Under the pieces are notes generated by a model, which saw only the letters and a list, made by a program, of their open reading frames with translations, had not been told where the DNA came from and made no database searches. A DNA stretch of 64,000 nt from Pseudoalteromonas luteoviolacea (lineage in GTDB: Bacteria; Pseudomonadota; Gammaproteobacteria; Enterobacterales; Alteromonadaceae): NCBI RefSeq assembly GCF_018100925.1, contig NZ_JAGJEH010000006.1, forward strand, positions 1-64,000, written 5' to 3'. The position numbers and the translations under genes were made by a program. This document shows positions 1-7,639 of this stretch, piece after piece. Positions within the stretch are counted from its first letter, which is position 1. Every line of letters starts with the position of its first letter.

Positions 1-35
1 TCTGTACGAGTGCCCACACAGATGATTGCTTCATA

Positions 36-128
36 TTTTTAAAGAACAGTGTAACTAACCCTTGGTTAGTTACCGCAGCGTTGCTGCGAAGTGGAGCGCC
101 ATATTAACCGCTTCACTTTTAAAGTCAA
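36..128 (-). promoter_or_regulatory. rRNA operon leader: P2 promoter, two hairpins and boxA antitermination signal
   Basis: Read on the minus strand, a -35 TTGACT (123-128) and -10 TAATAT (101-106) are separated by 16 bp and followed by a GC-rich discriminator, as in growth-rate-controlled rRNA promoters. Downstream come a 6-bp hairpin (arms 74-79 and 83-88), a perfect 10-bp hairpin with a 3-nt loop (51-60 and 64-73), and TGTTCTTTAAAAA (36-48), which is close to the E. coli rrn boxA TGCTCTTTAACAA. The hairpin-then-boxA order is that of a boxB/boxA antitermination leader. The last 35 bases look like the precursor segment before 16S rRNA. The 16S gene itself lies off the left edge, so its presence is inferred. 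Confidence 0.82.
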
Positions 129-227
129 CTAGAAAATTTAATTTTTCTTAACTAAGCTTTCCGTTTAACTTTCCCCTTCACTTTGGTTTGCGTTTTTGTT
201 TGCGTCCCGCTGTGTCAGTGGGTGCGC

Positions 228-255
228 ATTATAGGGAGATTTAAGATTGGCGCAA
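228..255 (-). promoter_or_regulatory. rRNA operon P1 promoter
   Basis: On the minus strand a -35 TTGCGC (250-255) is followed after 16 bp by a perfect -10 TATAAT (228-233) and the discriminator GCGCACC. A GC-rich discriminator right after TATAAT is typical of stringently controlled rRNA P1 promoters. An A-tract lies just upstream of the -35 (about 257-263) and could act as an UP element. Together with the second promoter about 127 bp downstream this gives the tandem P1/P2 arrangement of gammaproteobacterial rrn operons. Confidence 0.8.
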
Positions 256-335
256 GCGTTTTTTTACAGGAAAGTAGGAAACACAGCTTAAACGCTCAAA
301 AATCACGCAAACCCGTACGGTAAGCTCAAAAAAGG

Positions 336-376
336 ACAAAAAAAGCCTGCTTTTTATATTTCAAAAAAGCAGGCTT
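336..376 (-). terminator. Terminator of the porin gene
   Basis: An inverted repeat with arms AAGCCTGCTTTTT (343-355) and its complement (364-376) lies 34 bp after the porin stop codon. On the minus strand it is followed by a run of T (336-342). It separates the porin from the rRNA promoters. Confidence 0.85.
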
Positions 377-410
377 ACTTAATTCTTACTTATTCTAATG
401 TATTTTTTGA

Positions 411-1349
411 TTAGAATTTATATTCAATACCTAGTCCTAGGTAATCTTCTTCAGTGCCAGCATCTTCATCAACAGATGAGTAGAAAGCGTAAAGCTTTGC
501 TGCTTTTGCAAGCTTATGGTCAATACCAATGCTGATACCGTCCACATCTTTTGACGCTGCGGCATCAAAGTCAATCATTTGATATTGCACTTTAAGTGTA
601 TTCGCACCAAAACTATAAGCTGCGTTTAACAAGAAACCATCAGCAGTACCTGTTCCATCAACTTTTTCTTGCTTTTGGTACATAGCACCTAACTTCAAGC
701 TGTCCGTTGCTTTGTATTGGCCTGAAAAACGTAGTGCGTCATAACCTTTTACTTCACTATCACCTGCAAGCGCCAAATAGAATTTGGACTTTTTAAGTTT
801 CGCGTCGCCGTAAGTAACCGCACCAGAATATCCATTTTCGCCGTCTGTTGCATCTTCAGCGATAAAAGTACCTAACACTTTAAAGCCGTTATAGCTAGCT
901 GATTTAAACGAAAGAGAATCACCTAAGCGGTTTTCACCTTTCCAGATATTTTTAATATCAGCTTCTAAATCATTAAATAGGTCCATTTTGCCTTGAGACT
1001 GTTTAAATGCAGTGTCATTGCGGCCAATTACCACTTCACCGAATTTACCTTTCAGACCTACATACTGATTACGAGCAGTGATGTTGTCATCGTCACCTTT
1101 CGAATCAGCGTCTGAAACGTCTACTTGAAATTCTAACTTGTATATAACCTCAAGTCCTGAATTTAGCTTTTCAGAACCTTTAAAACCAAAACGTGAAGCA
1201 TTGCTTTTCACTTCAGTAAATGAACCGTCACCTTCGTCAGAAGATTGTACAGAAAGGTTAGCTTTACCATATACATCAACATCGGCATGAGCATTCAAAG
1301 AGAGACCACTTAGAATCGAGAGTAGTAATGCTGATTTGGTTAGTTTCAT
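411..1349 (-). CDS. General porin, OmpC-like trimeric outer-membrane channel
   Basis: A 312-residue outer-membrane porin of the Gram-negative porin family (Porin_4 type), expected to form a 16-stranded trimeric barrel for passive uptake of small hydrophilic solutes. Residues 1-22 are a signal peptide ending in NAHA, and the mature protein begins DVDVYGKANL, the usual porin first strand. The chain ends in EYKF, with the terminal Phe recognised by the BAM complex. FGFKGSEKL and YVGLKGKFGEVVIGR are characteristic porin strands. The start has a GAGGAAA ribosome site 7 nt upstream. The gene is monocistronic with its own terminator, and the 165-bp upstream gap carries a 12-bp palindrome. Substrate preference cannot be read from the sequence. 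Confidence 0.88.
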   Translation of the reverse strand: MKLTKSALLLSILSGLSLNAHADVDVYGKANLSVQSSDEGDGSFTEVKSNASRFGFKGSEKLNSGLEVIYKLEFQVDVSDADSKGDDDNITARNQYVGLKGKFGEVVIGRNDTAFKQSQGKMDLFNDLEADIKNIWKGENRLGDSLSFKSASYNGFKVLGTFIAEDATDGENGYSGAVTYGDAKLKKSKFYLALAGDSEVKGYDALRFSGQYKATDSLKLGAMYQKQEKVDGTGTADGFLLNAAYSFGANTLKVQYQMIDFDAAASKDVDGISIGIDHKLAKAAKLYAFYSSVDEDAGTEEDYLGLGIEYKF

Positions 1350-1456
1350 GTGTATTTCCTCAATATCGCAACACGTAATTTTTTAGACAGGCGCAGTCTG
1401 CCAGCTATAAGTGACAGAAATATTACACACAAAATAAAAATGACATTTAATTGAAA

Positions 1457-1468
1457 CTGAAATTTCAG
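1457..1468. promoter_or_regulatory. 12-bp palindrome upstream of the porin
   Basis: CTGAAATTTCAG is a perfect palindrome about 110 bp upstream of the porin start codon, in the 165-bp gap between the porin and hdfR. Position and symmetry suit an operator for a dimeric regulator of the porin. No regulator can be named from sequence, and AT-rich palindromes of this length can occur by chance. Confidence 0.3.
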
Positions 1469-1514
1469 CTTTGTGTCATAAATAGGTAATCATAATTAAA
1501 ACAACATTTTTAAA

Positions 1515-2363
1515 TTACTCTGCAAAAGAGGCCAATAGATTTACGACAGTTTCTATATGCTCTAACTGCTCATTCCCTTTATGATATGCTACAAACACTT
1601 CCCGAAAGCTTCGCGAAACGGTACCAACAAGAAACAACTTTTGTTCTTCTATTAGGTCCGCAGCTAACATTTTAGGTAGGTAAGCTGAACCACCACATTG
1701 TAAAATAAGCTCCAAGGCAATACGCCCAGTATTAGTACGAAAATAAGGCGGCCCCGCTCCTTCGCATTGCTTTGCATGCCATAGCGAAAAAGAGGTTCCC
1801 CAATCTACATAAATATACTGTTTGCCAAAAAAGTCATCTCTATTTGTATAATTAAAAGTACTGACTGGAATTATAGACAAATTTTTAACTTGTCTAACGA
1901 TTAATTCATCAACCTTGGGCGGATCAAAAAGTACAGCAATATCCAGTGTGCGCTCCAACAAAAGTCTGACACTCTCTTGATGAGCTTTTACTTCAGCTAC
2001 CAGTGATACCTCTGGCATTGATGAAATAACTTGATTAATGCCGAAATGCAAATATGCATCCCAAATATTTGGCGTTCCCGCCAATGAAAGCTGCTGTTGC
2101 CGGTTACTAGCCAAAGTGACATCTAATCGTGCTCTTTGCATTGCGGTCAATAGCATTTTGGCATGGGGAAGTAATCGCTCTCCGGCAGCGGTTAGTTGAA
2201 TATTGTTTCGCTGTCGAGTGAATAGACTTACCCCTAGGTTTTGTTCCAACTGCCGGATCCTAAAACTCACAGCAGACTGAGTGATGTATAAGTTTTCTGC
2301 TGCCCGACCAAAATGACGAGTTTTTGAAACTTCAACAAAAGTTTTTAATAGTTCTTTGTCCAT
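1515..2363 (-). CDS. hdfR: LysR-family transcriptional regulator HdfR
   Basis: A LysR-type regulator of 282 residues. The N-terminal winged HTH (about residues 1-60; FGRAAENLYITQSAVSFRIR) matches my recollection of E. coli HdfR (YifA) nearly residue for residue, and the rest is a periplasmic-binding-like effector domain. E. coli HdfR represses the flagellar master operon flhDC; whether that target exists here is unknown. I place the start at the ATG at 2361-2363, because an AAAGGTAGGG ribosome site sits just before it; a TTG 15 nt further upstream lacks one. The divergent neighbour is maoP, the same pairing as in E. coli, which supports the name. Confidence 0.85.
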   Translation of the reverse strand: MDKELLKTFVEVSKTRHFGRAAENLYITQSAVSFRIRQLEQNLGVSLFTRQRNNIQLTAAGERLLPHAKMLLTAMQRARLDVTLASNRQQQLSLAGTPNIWDAYLHFGINQVISSMPEVSLVAEVKAHQESVRLLLERTLDIAVLFDPPKVDELIVRQVKNLSIIPVSTFNYTNRDDFFGKQYIYVDWGTSFSLWHAKQCEGAGPPYFRTNTGRIALELILQCGGSAYLPKMLAADLIEEQKLFLVGTVSRSFREVFVAYHKGNEQLEHIETVVNLLASFAE

Positions 2364-2447
2364 CACCCTACCTTTCAATAAAAAATATTCGTTTAAAAAA
2401 GCAGCGTCGTTAGTTCATACTTTTCCAAACAATGTGAGGAAACCATC

Positions 2448-2822
2448 ATGGATATGACTATAGCCGAACTAAAAGAAGCTTTTGCTGCATCTAAGCCTTT
2501 TTATGATGATGCAAACTTCCCCCGAGGATTCTCTCGAAGTGGACACTTTACGTTACTTGAATCGGAGCTCTTGCAGCAGCATGGAAAGCTTCTGTCGAGT
2601 TTATACAAACAAGAGAGTCCGCCATCCAACTCCTTTCAACAGCAATTTGTTGATACCTTCACCCAACATACCCCCCCCTCCAATCAGATGGAAAAAATAT
2701 GGGCAAAGTACTTAGATTTGACCACTCGGAAACACAAAACCCACACATTAAGCAGTCAAAAGCCATTTACAAAAAGCCATAATGTTGCCGAGCAACCTGA
2801 AGTGGAAGTCAGTTTGGACTAA
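2448..2822 (+). CDS. maoP: MaoP (YifE, DUF413), macrodomain Ori organisation protein
   Basis: A 124-residue protein of the MaoP/DUF413 family. The conserved block FPRGFSRSGHFT (about residues 24-35) and the later WAKYLDL segment match E. coli MaoP. In E. coli MaoP acts with the DNA site maoS, located beside the gene, to structure the Ori macrodomain of the chromosome. The start has a GAGGAA ribosome site 6 nt upstream. It is divergent from hdfR across 84 bp. The C-terminal 25 residues are polar and probably disordered. A perfect 13-bp inverted repeat follows the gene. Confidence 0.85.
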   Translation: MDMTIAELKEAFAASKPFYDDANFPRGFSRSGHFTLLESELLQQHGKLLSSLYKQESPPSNSFQQQFVDTFTQHTPPSNQMEKIWAKYLDLTTRKHKTHTLSSQKPFTKSHNVAEQPEVEVSLD

Positions 2823-2834
2823 TACTTTATATTT

Positions 2835-2888
2835 AACGTCAACCCGCTCTTTTTCCGTTAAACGTACACCTGTAGGCGGGTTGACGTT
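2835..2888. repeat. Perfect 13-bp inverted repeat with 28-nt loop after maoP
   Basis: Arms AACGTCAACCCGC (2835-2847) and GCGGGTTGACGTT (2876-2888) are perfect complements separated by 28 nt, starting 13 bp after the maoP stop. The stem is long and GC-rich, but neither strand has a T-run after it and the loop is much longer than in ordinary intrinsic terminators. It could be a transcript-stabilising hairpin, a terminator of unusual form or a protein-binding site. Confidence 0.6.
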
Positions 2889-2956
2889 GTCAATAGGGAT
2901 ATTAAGCAGAGAATTGCCCTAGTGAATCTTATAATCATCATTGCTTTTTTCATGCT

Positions 2957-2972
2957 TTCAGTTAAAACTGAA
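2957..2972. promoter_or_regulatory. Small inverted repeat upstream of the response regulator gene
   Basis: TTCAGTT (2957-2963) and AACTGAA (2966-2972) form a 7-bp inverted repeat with a 2-nt centre, ending 28 bp before the GTG start of the downstream gene. It may be an operator or an RNA hairpin in the leader. There is no further support. Confidence 0.25.
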
Positions 2973-3000
2973 GTAAAGAAAAGCTGTTAAGGTTGAGCAT

Positions 3001-4236
3001 GTGTTGAGAAAGGTGCTAATAATAGAAGACACTCCAACTATCGCAAAAGTCCAGAAACACATTGCCAGCTCTGTCGGCTACGATGTTGACGTTGCAACCA
3101 CTTTAGAGAGCGCAAAGCGACTGATAAACGATCACAATTATTTTTGTGCTGTGGTGGATTTTGTTTTGCCTGATGCTTCAAACGGGGAGGCTATCCCATA
3201 TACGGTTAAAGCCAATATTCCAACAATAGTTATGACAGGTAACCTTGAATCAAGCACTCGAGATACTGTAGATAAATACCCTGTTATTGACTACATCACC
3301 AAAGAAAACAAACAAGCTTACCAGTATTTGAAAAGACAGTTACAGCGCCTGCCACGCAATGAGCAGGTTAAAGTCCTAGTTGTCGACGATTCTGCTGCTA
3401 CAAGGCGACATATTAGTTCCTTATTACAGCGCCATAAATATCAAGTATACGTCGCCGAGGATGGGATAAAAGCCCTCGCTGCTCTAAACGAAAACCCTGA
3501 CATTGATGTCATCATAACTGACAACGAAATGCCCAACATGCGTGGAGAAGAGCTCTGCGCAGAGATTAGGCGCTTGTATAGTAACGACGATAAAGCCATT
3601 ATTGGCATTTCTGGTACAGACAATGCCTATTTGTCCGCCAGATTTTTGAAAAGCGGTGCCAACGATTACTTACGTAAACCTTTTAACCCTGAAGAGTTTT
3701 ATTGTCGTTTAAGTCAAAACGTAGATATGTTGGAAAATATCGCCACCATTAGACGCCAAGCAAATACCGACTATTTAACACAACTCCCTAATAGACGATA
3801 TTTCTTTGAGCACGCAAGCAAGCAGCTCACGATGAATAGTAGGCAAAACCATGGCTGTATGCTCGCGATGATCGATATCGACTTTTTCAAGAAAATCAAC
3901 GACCAGCATGGCCATGATGCCGGTGATAAAGTACTCCAATCAATTGGAGAGTGTTTCGAAAAGTTTTTTGAGCATGATCTTTATGCCAGATTGGGTGGGG
4001 AAGAGTTTGCTGTTTTATTTCGATCTCAAGATAGAGAAAAGAACGCACAGCAATTAGAGCACTTTAGACTCTATTTAGAGAAAAATAGTAGTTCACTGAC
4101 GCCTTACCACATCCCGTTTACGGTTTCTATCGGGGTTGCAGACAAGGGGATCGAAAGTATAGATCCGTTAATTAAAATCGCTGACGAAAACCTCTATAAA
4201 GCAAAGGAATCAGGGCGCAATCAAATCGCCTTCTGA
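3001..4236 (+). CDS. Tandem-receiver diguanylate cyclase response regulator (PleD-like)
   Basis: 411 residues with two receiver domains and a GGDEF domain, the architecture of PleD. Receiver 1 (about 4-115) keeps the phospho-acceptor Asp53; receiver 2 (about 123-238) has Asp174 and Lys226. The GGDEF domain (about 250-411) has an intact GGEEF (332-336), DIDFFKKIN and DYLTQLPNRR, so it should make c-di-GMP from two GTP. The allosteric inhibitory RxxD site five residues before GGEEF reads FEHD, so the Arg is lost and product inhibition through that site is unlikely. The start is GTG with AAGG about 8 nt upstream; no cognate histidine kinase is adjacent. Confidence 0.88.
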   Translation: MLRKVLIIEDTPTIAKVQKHIASSVGYDVDVATTLESAKRLINDHNYFCAVVDFVLPDASNGEAIPYTVKANIPTIVMTGNLESSTRDTVDKYPVIDYITKENKQAYQYLKRQLQRLPRNEQVKVLVVDDSAATRRHISSLLQRHKYQVYVAEDGIKALAALNENPDIDVIITDNEMPNMRGEELCAEIRRLYSNDDKAIIGISGTDNAYLSARFLKSGANDYLRKPFNPEEFYCRLSQNVDMLENIATIRRQANTDYLTQLPNRRYFFEHASKQLTMNSRQNHGCMLAMIDIDFFKKINDQHGHDAGDKVLQSIGECFEKFFEHDLYARLGGEEFAVLFRSQDREKNAQQLEHFRLYLEKNSSSLTPYHIPFTVSIGVADKGIESIDPLIKIADENLYKAKESGRNQIAF

Positions 4237-4255
4237 CCGCTTTGAGGCAGAAGGC
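4228..4255. terminator. Possible hairpin at the end of the diguanylate cyclase gene
   Basis: GCCTTCTG (4228-4235) and CAGAAGGC (4248-4255) form an 8-bp stem with a 12-nt loop, overlapping the stop codon. There is no T-run after it, so termination is uncertain. It sits between convergent genes. Confidence 0.35.
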
Positions 4256-4273
4256 TATGGTAACTACAATAAC

Positions 4274-5176
4274 TTAATGGGCGTTCACTAACTTAGATTG
4301 ACTCGCTTTCCAAGAGTCAATACTGAATAAAATGAGCGCTCCCCAAATAAAGGCAAAAGTGACAGCTCGTTCAATGTCAAATGATTCTCCATAAAAGGTT
4401 ACTGCCAACATGAACATTAAACTTGGCCCGATATATTGGAAAAACCCCAAAGTTGAATAGGGTAACCTTTTCGCTGCAGCAGTAAAGCTCAGTAATGGTA
4501 ATGTGGTCACAACACCAGCGGCAATTAACAACACATTTAAGTCGATGTCATTCAATAGCATATTACTGGTTGGGCTAGGTGTCATCATCAACCAATAGGC
4601 ACCTGCCAATGGTAATAAAATAACAGATTCTATCAGTAAGCCTGGTAAAGACTCGACAGCCATTTTCTTTCTCAGCAATCCATAAATTGCAAACGAACAA
4701 GCGAGCGATAGCGCAATATACGGAAATGATCCAAAACTAATTAATTGAATTACTACCCCAGTAGAAGCCAGTAAAACAGCTATTTTTTGGCCTTTACGAA
4801 GCGTTTCAGATAAAAATAACATTCCCAAAAGAACATTAAGTAGCGGGTTAATATAATAACCTAGACTCGCATCAAGCATATATCCATTGTTTACGGCCCA
4901 GATAAACAAACCCCAATTGAAACCTAATAGTAATGCAGTGACCACTAACATCATTAAAAGTTTAGGGTTCACCAAGATCGCATAAACTTTACGCCAATTG
5001 TTTCGTAGCGCGATCACAACAACAACAAACACAACAGACCAAACGACTCGATGCACCAAAATTTCCAGCGCTTCAACTTGCTCTATCGACTTGAAATAAA
5101 TTGGTGCCAAGCCCCACATAATAAAAGCAAGTATGGCATATATATAGCCTTGCCTCGCCTTAGTATCCCCAGCCAT
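4274..5176 (-). CDS. rarD: RarD, EamA-family inner-membrane transporter
   Basis: A 300-residue drug/metabolite-superfamily permease with ten predicted membrane helices arranged as two EamA repeats. The opening GYIYAILAFIMWGLAPIYFK and the later LGYYINPLLNVLLGMLFLSE and LGFFQYIGPSLMFMLAV are diagnostic of RarD. Homologues were named for chloramphenicol sensitivity; the natural substrate is not established. An AGGGGAG ribosome site precedes the start. It is divergent from recQ, and rarD and recQ are also close together in E. coli. The C-terminal tail is short and charged. Confidence 0.88.
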   Translation of the reverse strand: MAGDTKARQGYIYAILAFIMWGLAPIYFKSIEQVEALEILVHRVVWSVVFVVVVIALRNNWRKVYAILVNPKLLMMLVVTALLLGFNWGLFIWAVNNGYMLDASLGYYINPLLNVLLGMLFLSETLRKGQKIAVLLASTGVVIQLISFGSFPYIALSLACSFAIYGLLRKKMAVESLPGLLIESVILLPLAGAYWLMMTPSPTSNMLLNDIDLNVLLIAAGVVTTLPLLSFTAAAKRLPYSTLGFFQYIGPSLMFMLAVTFYGESFDIERAVTFAFIWGALILFSIDSWKASQSKLVNAH

Positions 5177-5433
5177 TTCACTCCCCTATTCACCCAGATG
5201 CGAAGAAGGCGAGCATTATACAGATATAATACTGCATCTCCATTTTGCTACGCTATTGCAATAAACCATCAGCATTGCAATGTTTACAATAGTGTATCGA
5301 ACTGCTGCCACCAATGCTTCTGCTGTACAATACCATTGTAATTAATGACTCTTTGCCAACATTGACTAAAACTCCTTCAACTCGCATTAAGAATAATCAT
5401 TAAAGGAAGACAATTACATCAAAACCCTCTAAA

Positions 5434-7257
5434 ATGCGCGCAATGGACACACTTGCAACTCAACAATCATTGACTCCCCAATCAGTACTAAAAGAATTTT
5501 TTGGTTACACAACTTTTCGCGCGGGACAACAGGATGCGATAGAAGCATGCCTTGCTGGCCGTGATAGTTTAGTGTTGCTGCCCACAGGGGGCGGGAAGTC
5601 TTTATGCTACCAAGTTCCGGCGCTGATGTTACAAGGTGTCACAATCGTAGTATCGCCATTAATCTCTTTAATGCAGGATCAAGTCGCGCAATTACAAGCT
5701 CAAGGAATTGCAGCTGAGTTTGTCAATAACAGCGTAGAGTGGCAACAACAACAACATATCTATCAGCGTTTACACAACGGCGAAATTAAAATGCTCTATG
5801 TTGCTCCTGAAAAGGTGTTGCAGAGAGAGTTTATCGATCGCCTTAGAAATTTGTCTCTATCATTATTTGCAATTGATGAAGCTCACTGTGTCTCGCACTG
5901 GGGTCATGACTTTAGACCACACTATTGTAGGCTGAGCGAACTCAAACAATTATTTCCTCATGTCCCAACAATAGCGCTTACAGCAACTGCTGATATGGCA
6001 ACTCGCAATGACATTATTTCGCAACTCAACCTAAATGATCCATTCGTTCATACAGGCAGCTTCGATCGCCCAAATATACGCTATACCATTGAAGAGAAAT
6101 TCAAACCGCTGTCACAGCTTATGCGGTATTTGAAAACGCAAAAAGGCCAAAGCGGCATAATATACTGCTCTAGCCGTCGACGTGTTGATGAGATAGCCGA
6201 AAAGCTCTCTGAAGGTGGATTTAATGCAGCTGCCTACCACGCTGGTATGGACAATGATCAGCGTCAGTTTGTACAAAATGCGTTTGCGCGTGATGACGTT
6301 CAAATTGTCGTCGCAACAGTGGCCTTTGGTATGGGGATCAATAAACCCAATGTCAGATTTGTATTGCATTATGACATTCCCAAAAGTATAGAGTCCTATT
6401 ATCAGGAAACAGGTCGAGCGGGACGTGATGGGCTGGCCGCGGAAGCAATTATGTACTTTGACCCAGCGGACATTGGCAGAGTGAGACGCTTTTTCGAAGA
6501 TATTACTGATGAGCAAAGACGTAAGGTAGAGCAGCAAAGATTTAATGCAATGGCAAACTTTGCGGAAGCTCAGACCTGCCGCCGACAAATTTTACTGAAT
6601 TATTTTAGCGAATATCAGCGGGAGCCATGCGGCAACTGCGATATTTGTTTGAACCCTCCCAAGCATTTCGATGCGACTATCGTTGCACAAAAAGCACTGT
6701 CTTGCGTGTATCGTGCTGAGCAACGTTTTGGGCTTGGGTATATTGTCGATCTGCTGCGTGGTGCAAATACTGCACGCATTCGCGATAACCAACATCACAA
6801 TTTAAGTACCTACGGTATAGGTAAAGATCAAAGCAATGAATACTGGCTGAGCGTGCTTAGACAGCTCATTCATCACGGCTTGTTGGCTCAAGATATTACT
6901 CAAGGTGCCACTTTAAAACTGACCGAAGCTGCACGTGCAGTACTTATAGGTGAATATACATTAAATTTAGCTGAACCTAGATTGCAAGCAAGCCACGTAT
7001 ACCAAGATAAACTCGCACAGTTTAACTATGATCGGAAGCTATTTGCTAAGCTGCGCAGTTTACGCAAGGAGCTCGCAGATCAAGACGATGTGCCACCTTA
7101 TGTCGTATTCAATGACAAAACACTGGCAGAAATGGCGCAACAAATGCCAACCGAAGACAGTGCTTTTCTTAAAGTATCTGGTGTCGGATTCACAAAATTG
7201 ACCAAGTATGGTGCTCCTTTTATGCAGCTGATCCGCAATTATTTAGCAGCAGAATAA
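5434..7257 (+). CDS. recQ: ATP-dependent 3'-5' DNA helicase RecQ
   Basis: 607 residues, normal for RecQ. The helicase core has TGGGKS (51-56), DEAH (148-151), and motif VI QETGRAGRDG (324-333). A zinc-binding region follows with Cys382, Cys399, Cys402 and Cys405, then a winged helix (RQC) and a C-terminal HRDC domain (about 525-600). It unwinds recombination intermediates and stalled-fork structures and feeds the RecF pathway. Two in-frame ATGs (5434 and 5443) are possible; neither has a clear ribosome site, the nearest purine-rich stretch (AAAGGAAGA) being about 25 nt upstream. A small gene follows after 12 bp, probably co-transcribed. Confidence 0.95.
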   Translation: MRAMDTLATQQSLTPQSVLKEFFGYTTFRAGQQDAIEACLAGRDSLVLLPTGGGKSLCYQVPALMLQGVTIVVSPLISLMQDQVAQLQAQGIAAEFVNNSVEWQQQQHIYQRLHNGEIKMLYVAPEKVLQREFIDRLRNLSLSLFAIDEAHCVSHWGHDFRPHYCRLSELKQLFPHVPTIALTATADMATRNDIISQLNLNDPFVHTGSFDRPNIRYTIEEKFKPLSQLMRYLKTQKGQSGIIYCSSRRRVDEIAEKLSEGGFNAAAYHAGMDNDQRQFVQNAFARDDVQIVVATVAFGMGINKPNVRFVLHYDIPKSIESYYQETGRAGRDGLAAEAIMYFDPADIGRVRRFFEDITDEQRRKVEQQRFNAMANFAEAQTCRRQILLNYFSEYQREPCGNCDICLNPPKHFDATIVAQKALSCVYRAEQRFGLGYIVDLLRGANTARIRDNQHHNLSTYGIGKDQSNEYWLSVLRQLIHHGLLAQDITQGATLKLTEAARAVLIGEYTLNLAEPRLQASHVYQDKLAQFNYDRKLFAKLRSLRKELADQDDVPPYVVFNDKTLAEMAQQMPTEDSAFLKVSGVGFTKLTKYGAPFMQLIRNYLAAE

Positions 7258-7269
7258 GCCGAGGAATCT

Positions 7270-7569
7270 ATGACCAATATAAAATTACTGAGCGACAAAA
7301 GTACTTTACAAGTCATGCCTAGCGTATTTCCAGATAGCGATGAATTTCAATTATGGGGAAGTATATTTCTCTCGATGGACGCCCTTACCACGCTCGAATT
7401 TAACGAGGGGGCCGATCGCCACCAGTGGCGATTTAATTATGAACATCAGTCATTTTGCCTTAATTTCGAATACTATAGCGAGAGTATTTGGATCTCACCT
7501 GAAGGAGTTGAAGCTACACAGCTTATCCCAAACCTTCTGACTTACCTTAGATTAAATTTACAACAATAA
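7270..7569 (+). CDS. Small conserved protein downstream of recQ, possibly DUF3630
   Basis: 99 residues without signal peptide or membrane segment; acidic and rich in aromatic residues (QLWGSIFLSMDAL, WRFNYEHQSFCLNFEYYSESIWISPEG). It resembles the DUF3630 family of small gammaproteobacterial proteins, but this is recalled rather than searched. A GAGGAA ribosome site lies 5 nt before ATG, and the gene starts 12 bp after recQ, so the two are probably one transcript. Function is unknown; position suggests, but does not prove, a DNA-metabolism link. Confidence 0.65.
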   Translation: MTNIKLLSDKSTLQVMPSVFPDSDEFQLWGSIFLSMDALTTLEFNEGADRHQWRFNYEHQSFCLNFEYYSESIWISPEGVEATQLIPNLLTYLRLNLQQ

Positions 7570-7587
7570 TATAGACTTGCCTAAGCA

Positions 7588-7638
7588 TGTATGCCTAACA
7601 TAAGCCATACTAATAATAATAGTAGCGTTAGGCATACA
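7588..7638 (+). promoter_or_regulatory. 12-bp inverted repeat abutting the start codon of the Omp85-like gene
   Basis: TGTATGCCTAAC (7588-7599) and GTTAGGCATACA (7627-7638) are perfect complements with a 27-nt loop; the downstream ATG begins 2 nt later at 7640. A second small stem (TACTA/TAGTA around ATAATAA) can form in the loop. The only ribosome-site-like bases before the start, TTAGG, are inside the right arm, so folding of the mRNA would hide them. This suggests translational control such as a thermosensor or attenuator, or alternatively a DNA operator. Confidence 0.5.
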
Positions 7639-7639
7639 C

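Noticed and set aside
5051..5341. 96-residue open frame between rarD and recQ
   Set aside because: Half of it is antisense to the rarD N-terminus and the composition is atypical; the gap is better read as a divergent promoter region.
6112..6588. 158-residue open frame antisense to recQ
   Set aside because: It is fully inside recQ, has no family signature or ribosome site, and recQ is clearly real.
7593..7633. Integron attC-like site (GCCTAAC...GTTAGGC matches RYYYAAC...GTTRRRY)
   Set aside because: Only 41 nt long, no paired L boxes with extrahelical bases, no integrase and no cassette structure; the stem also extends beyond the core sites. A leader hairpin or operator fits better.
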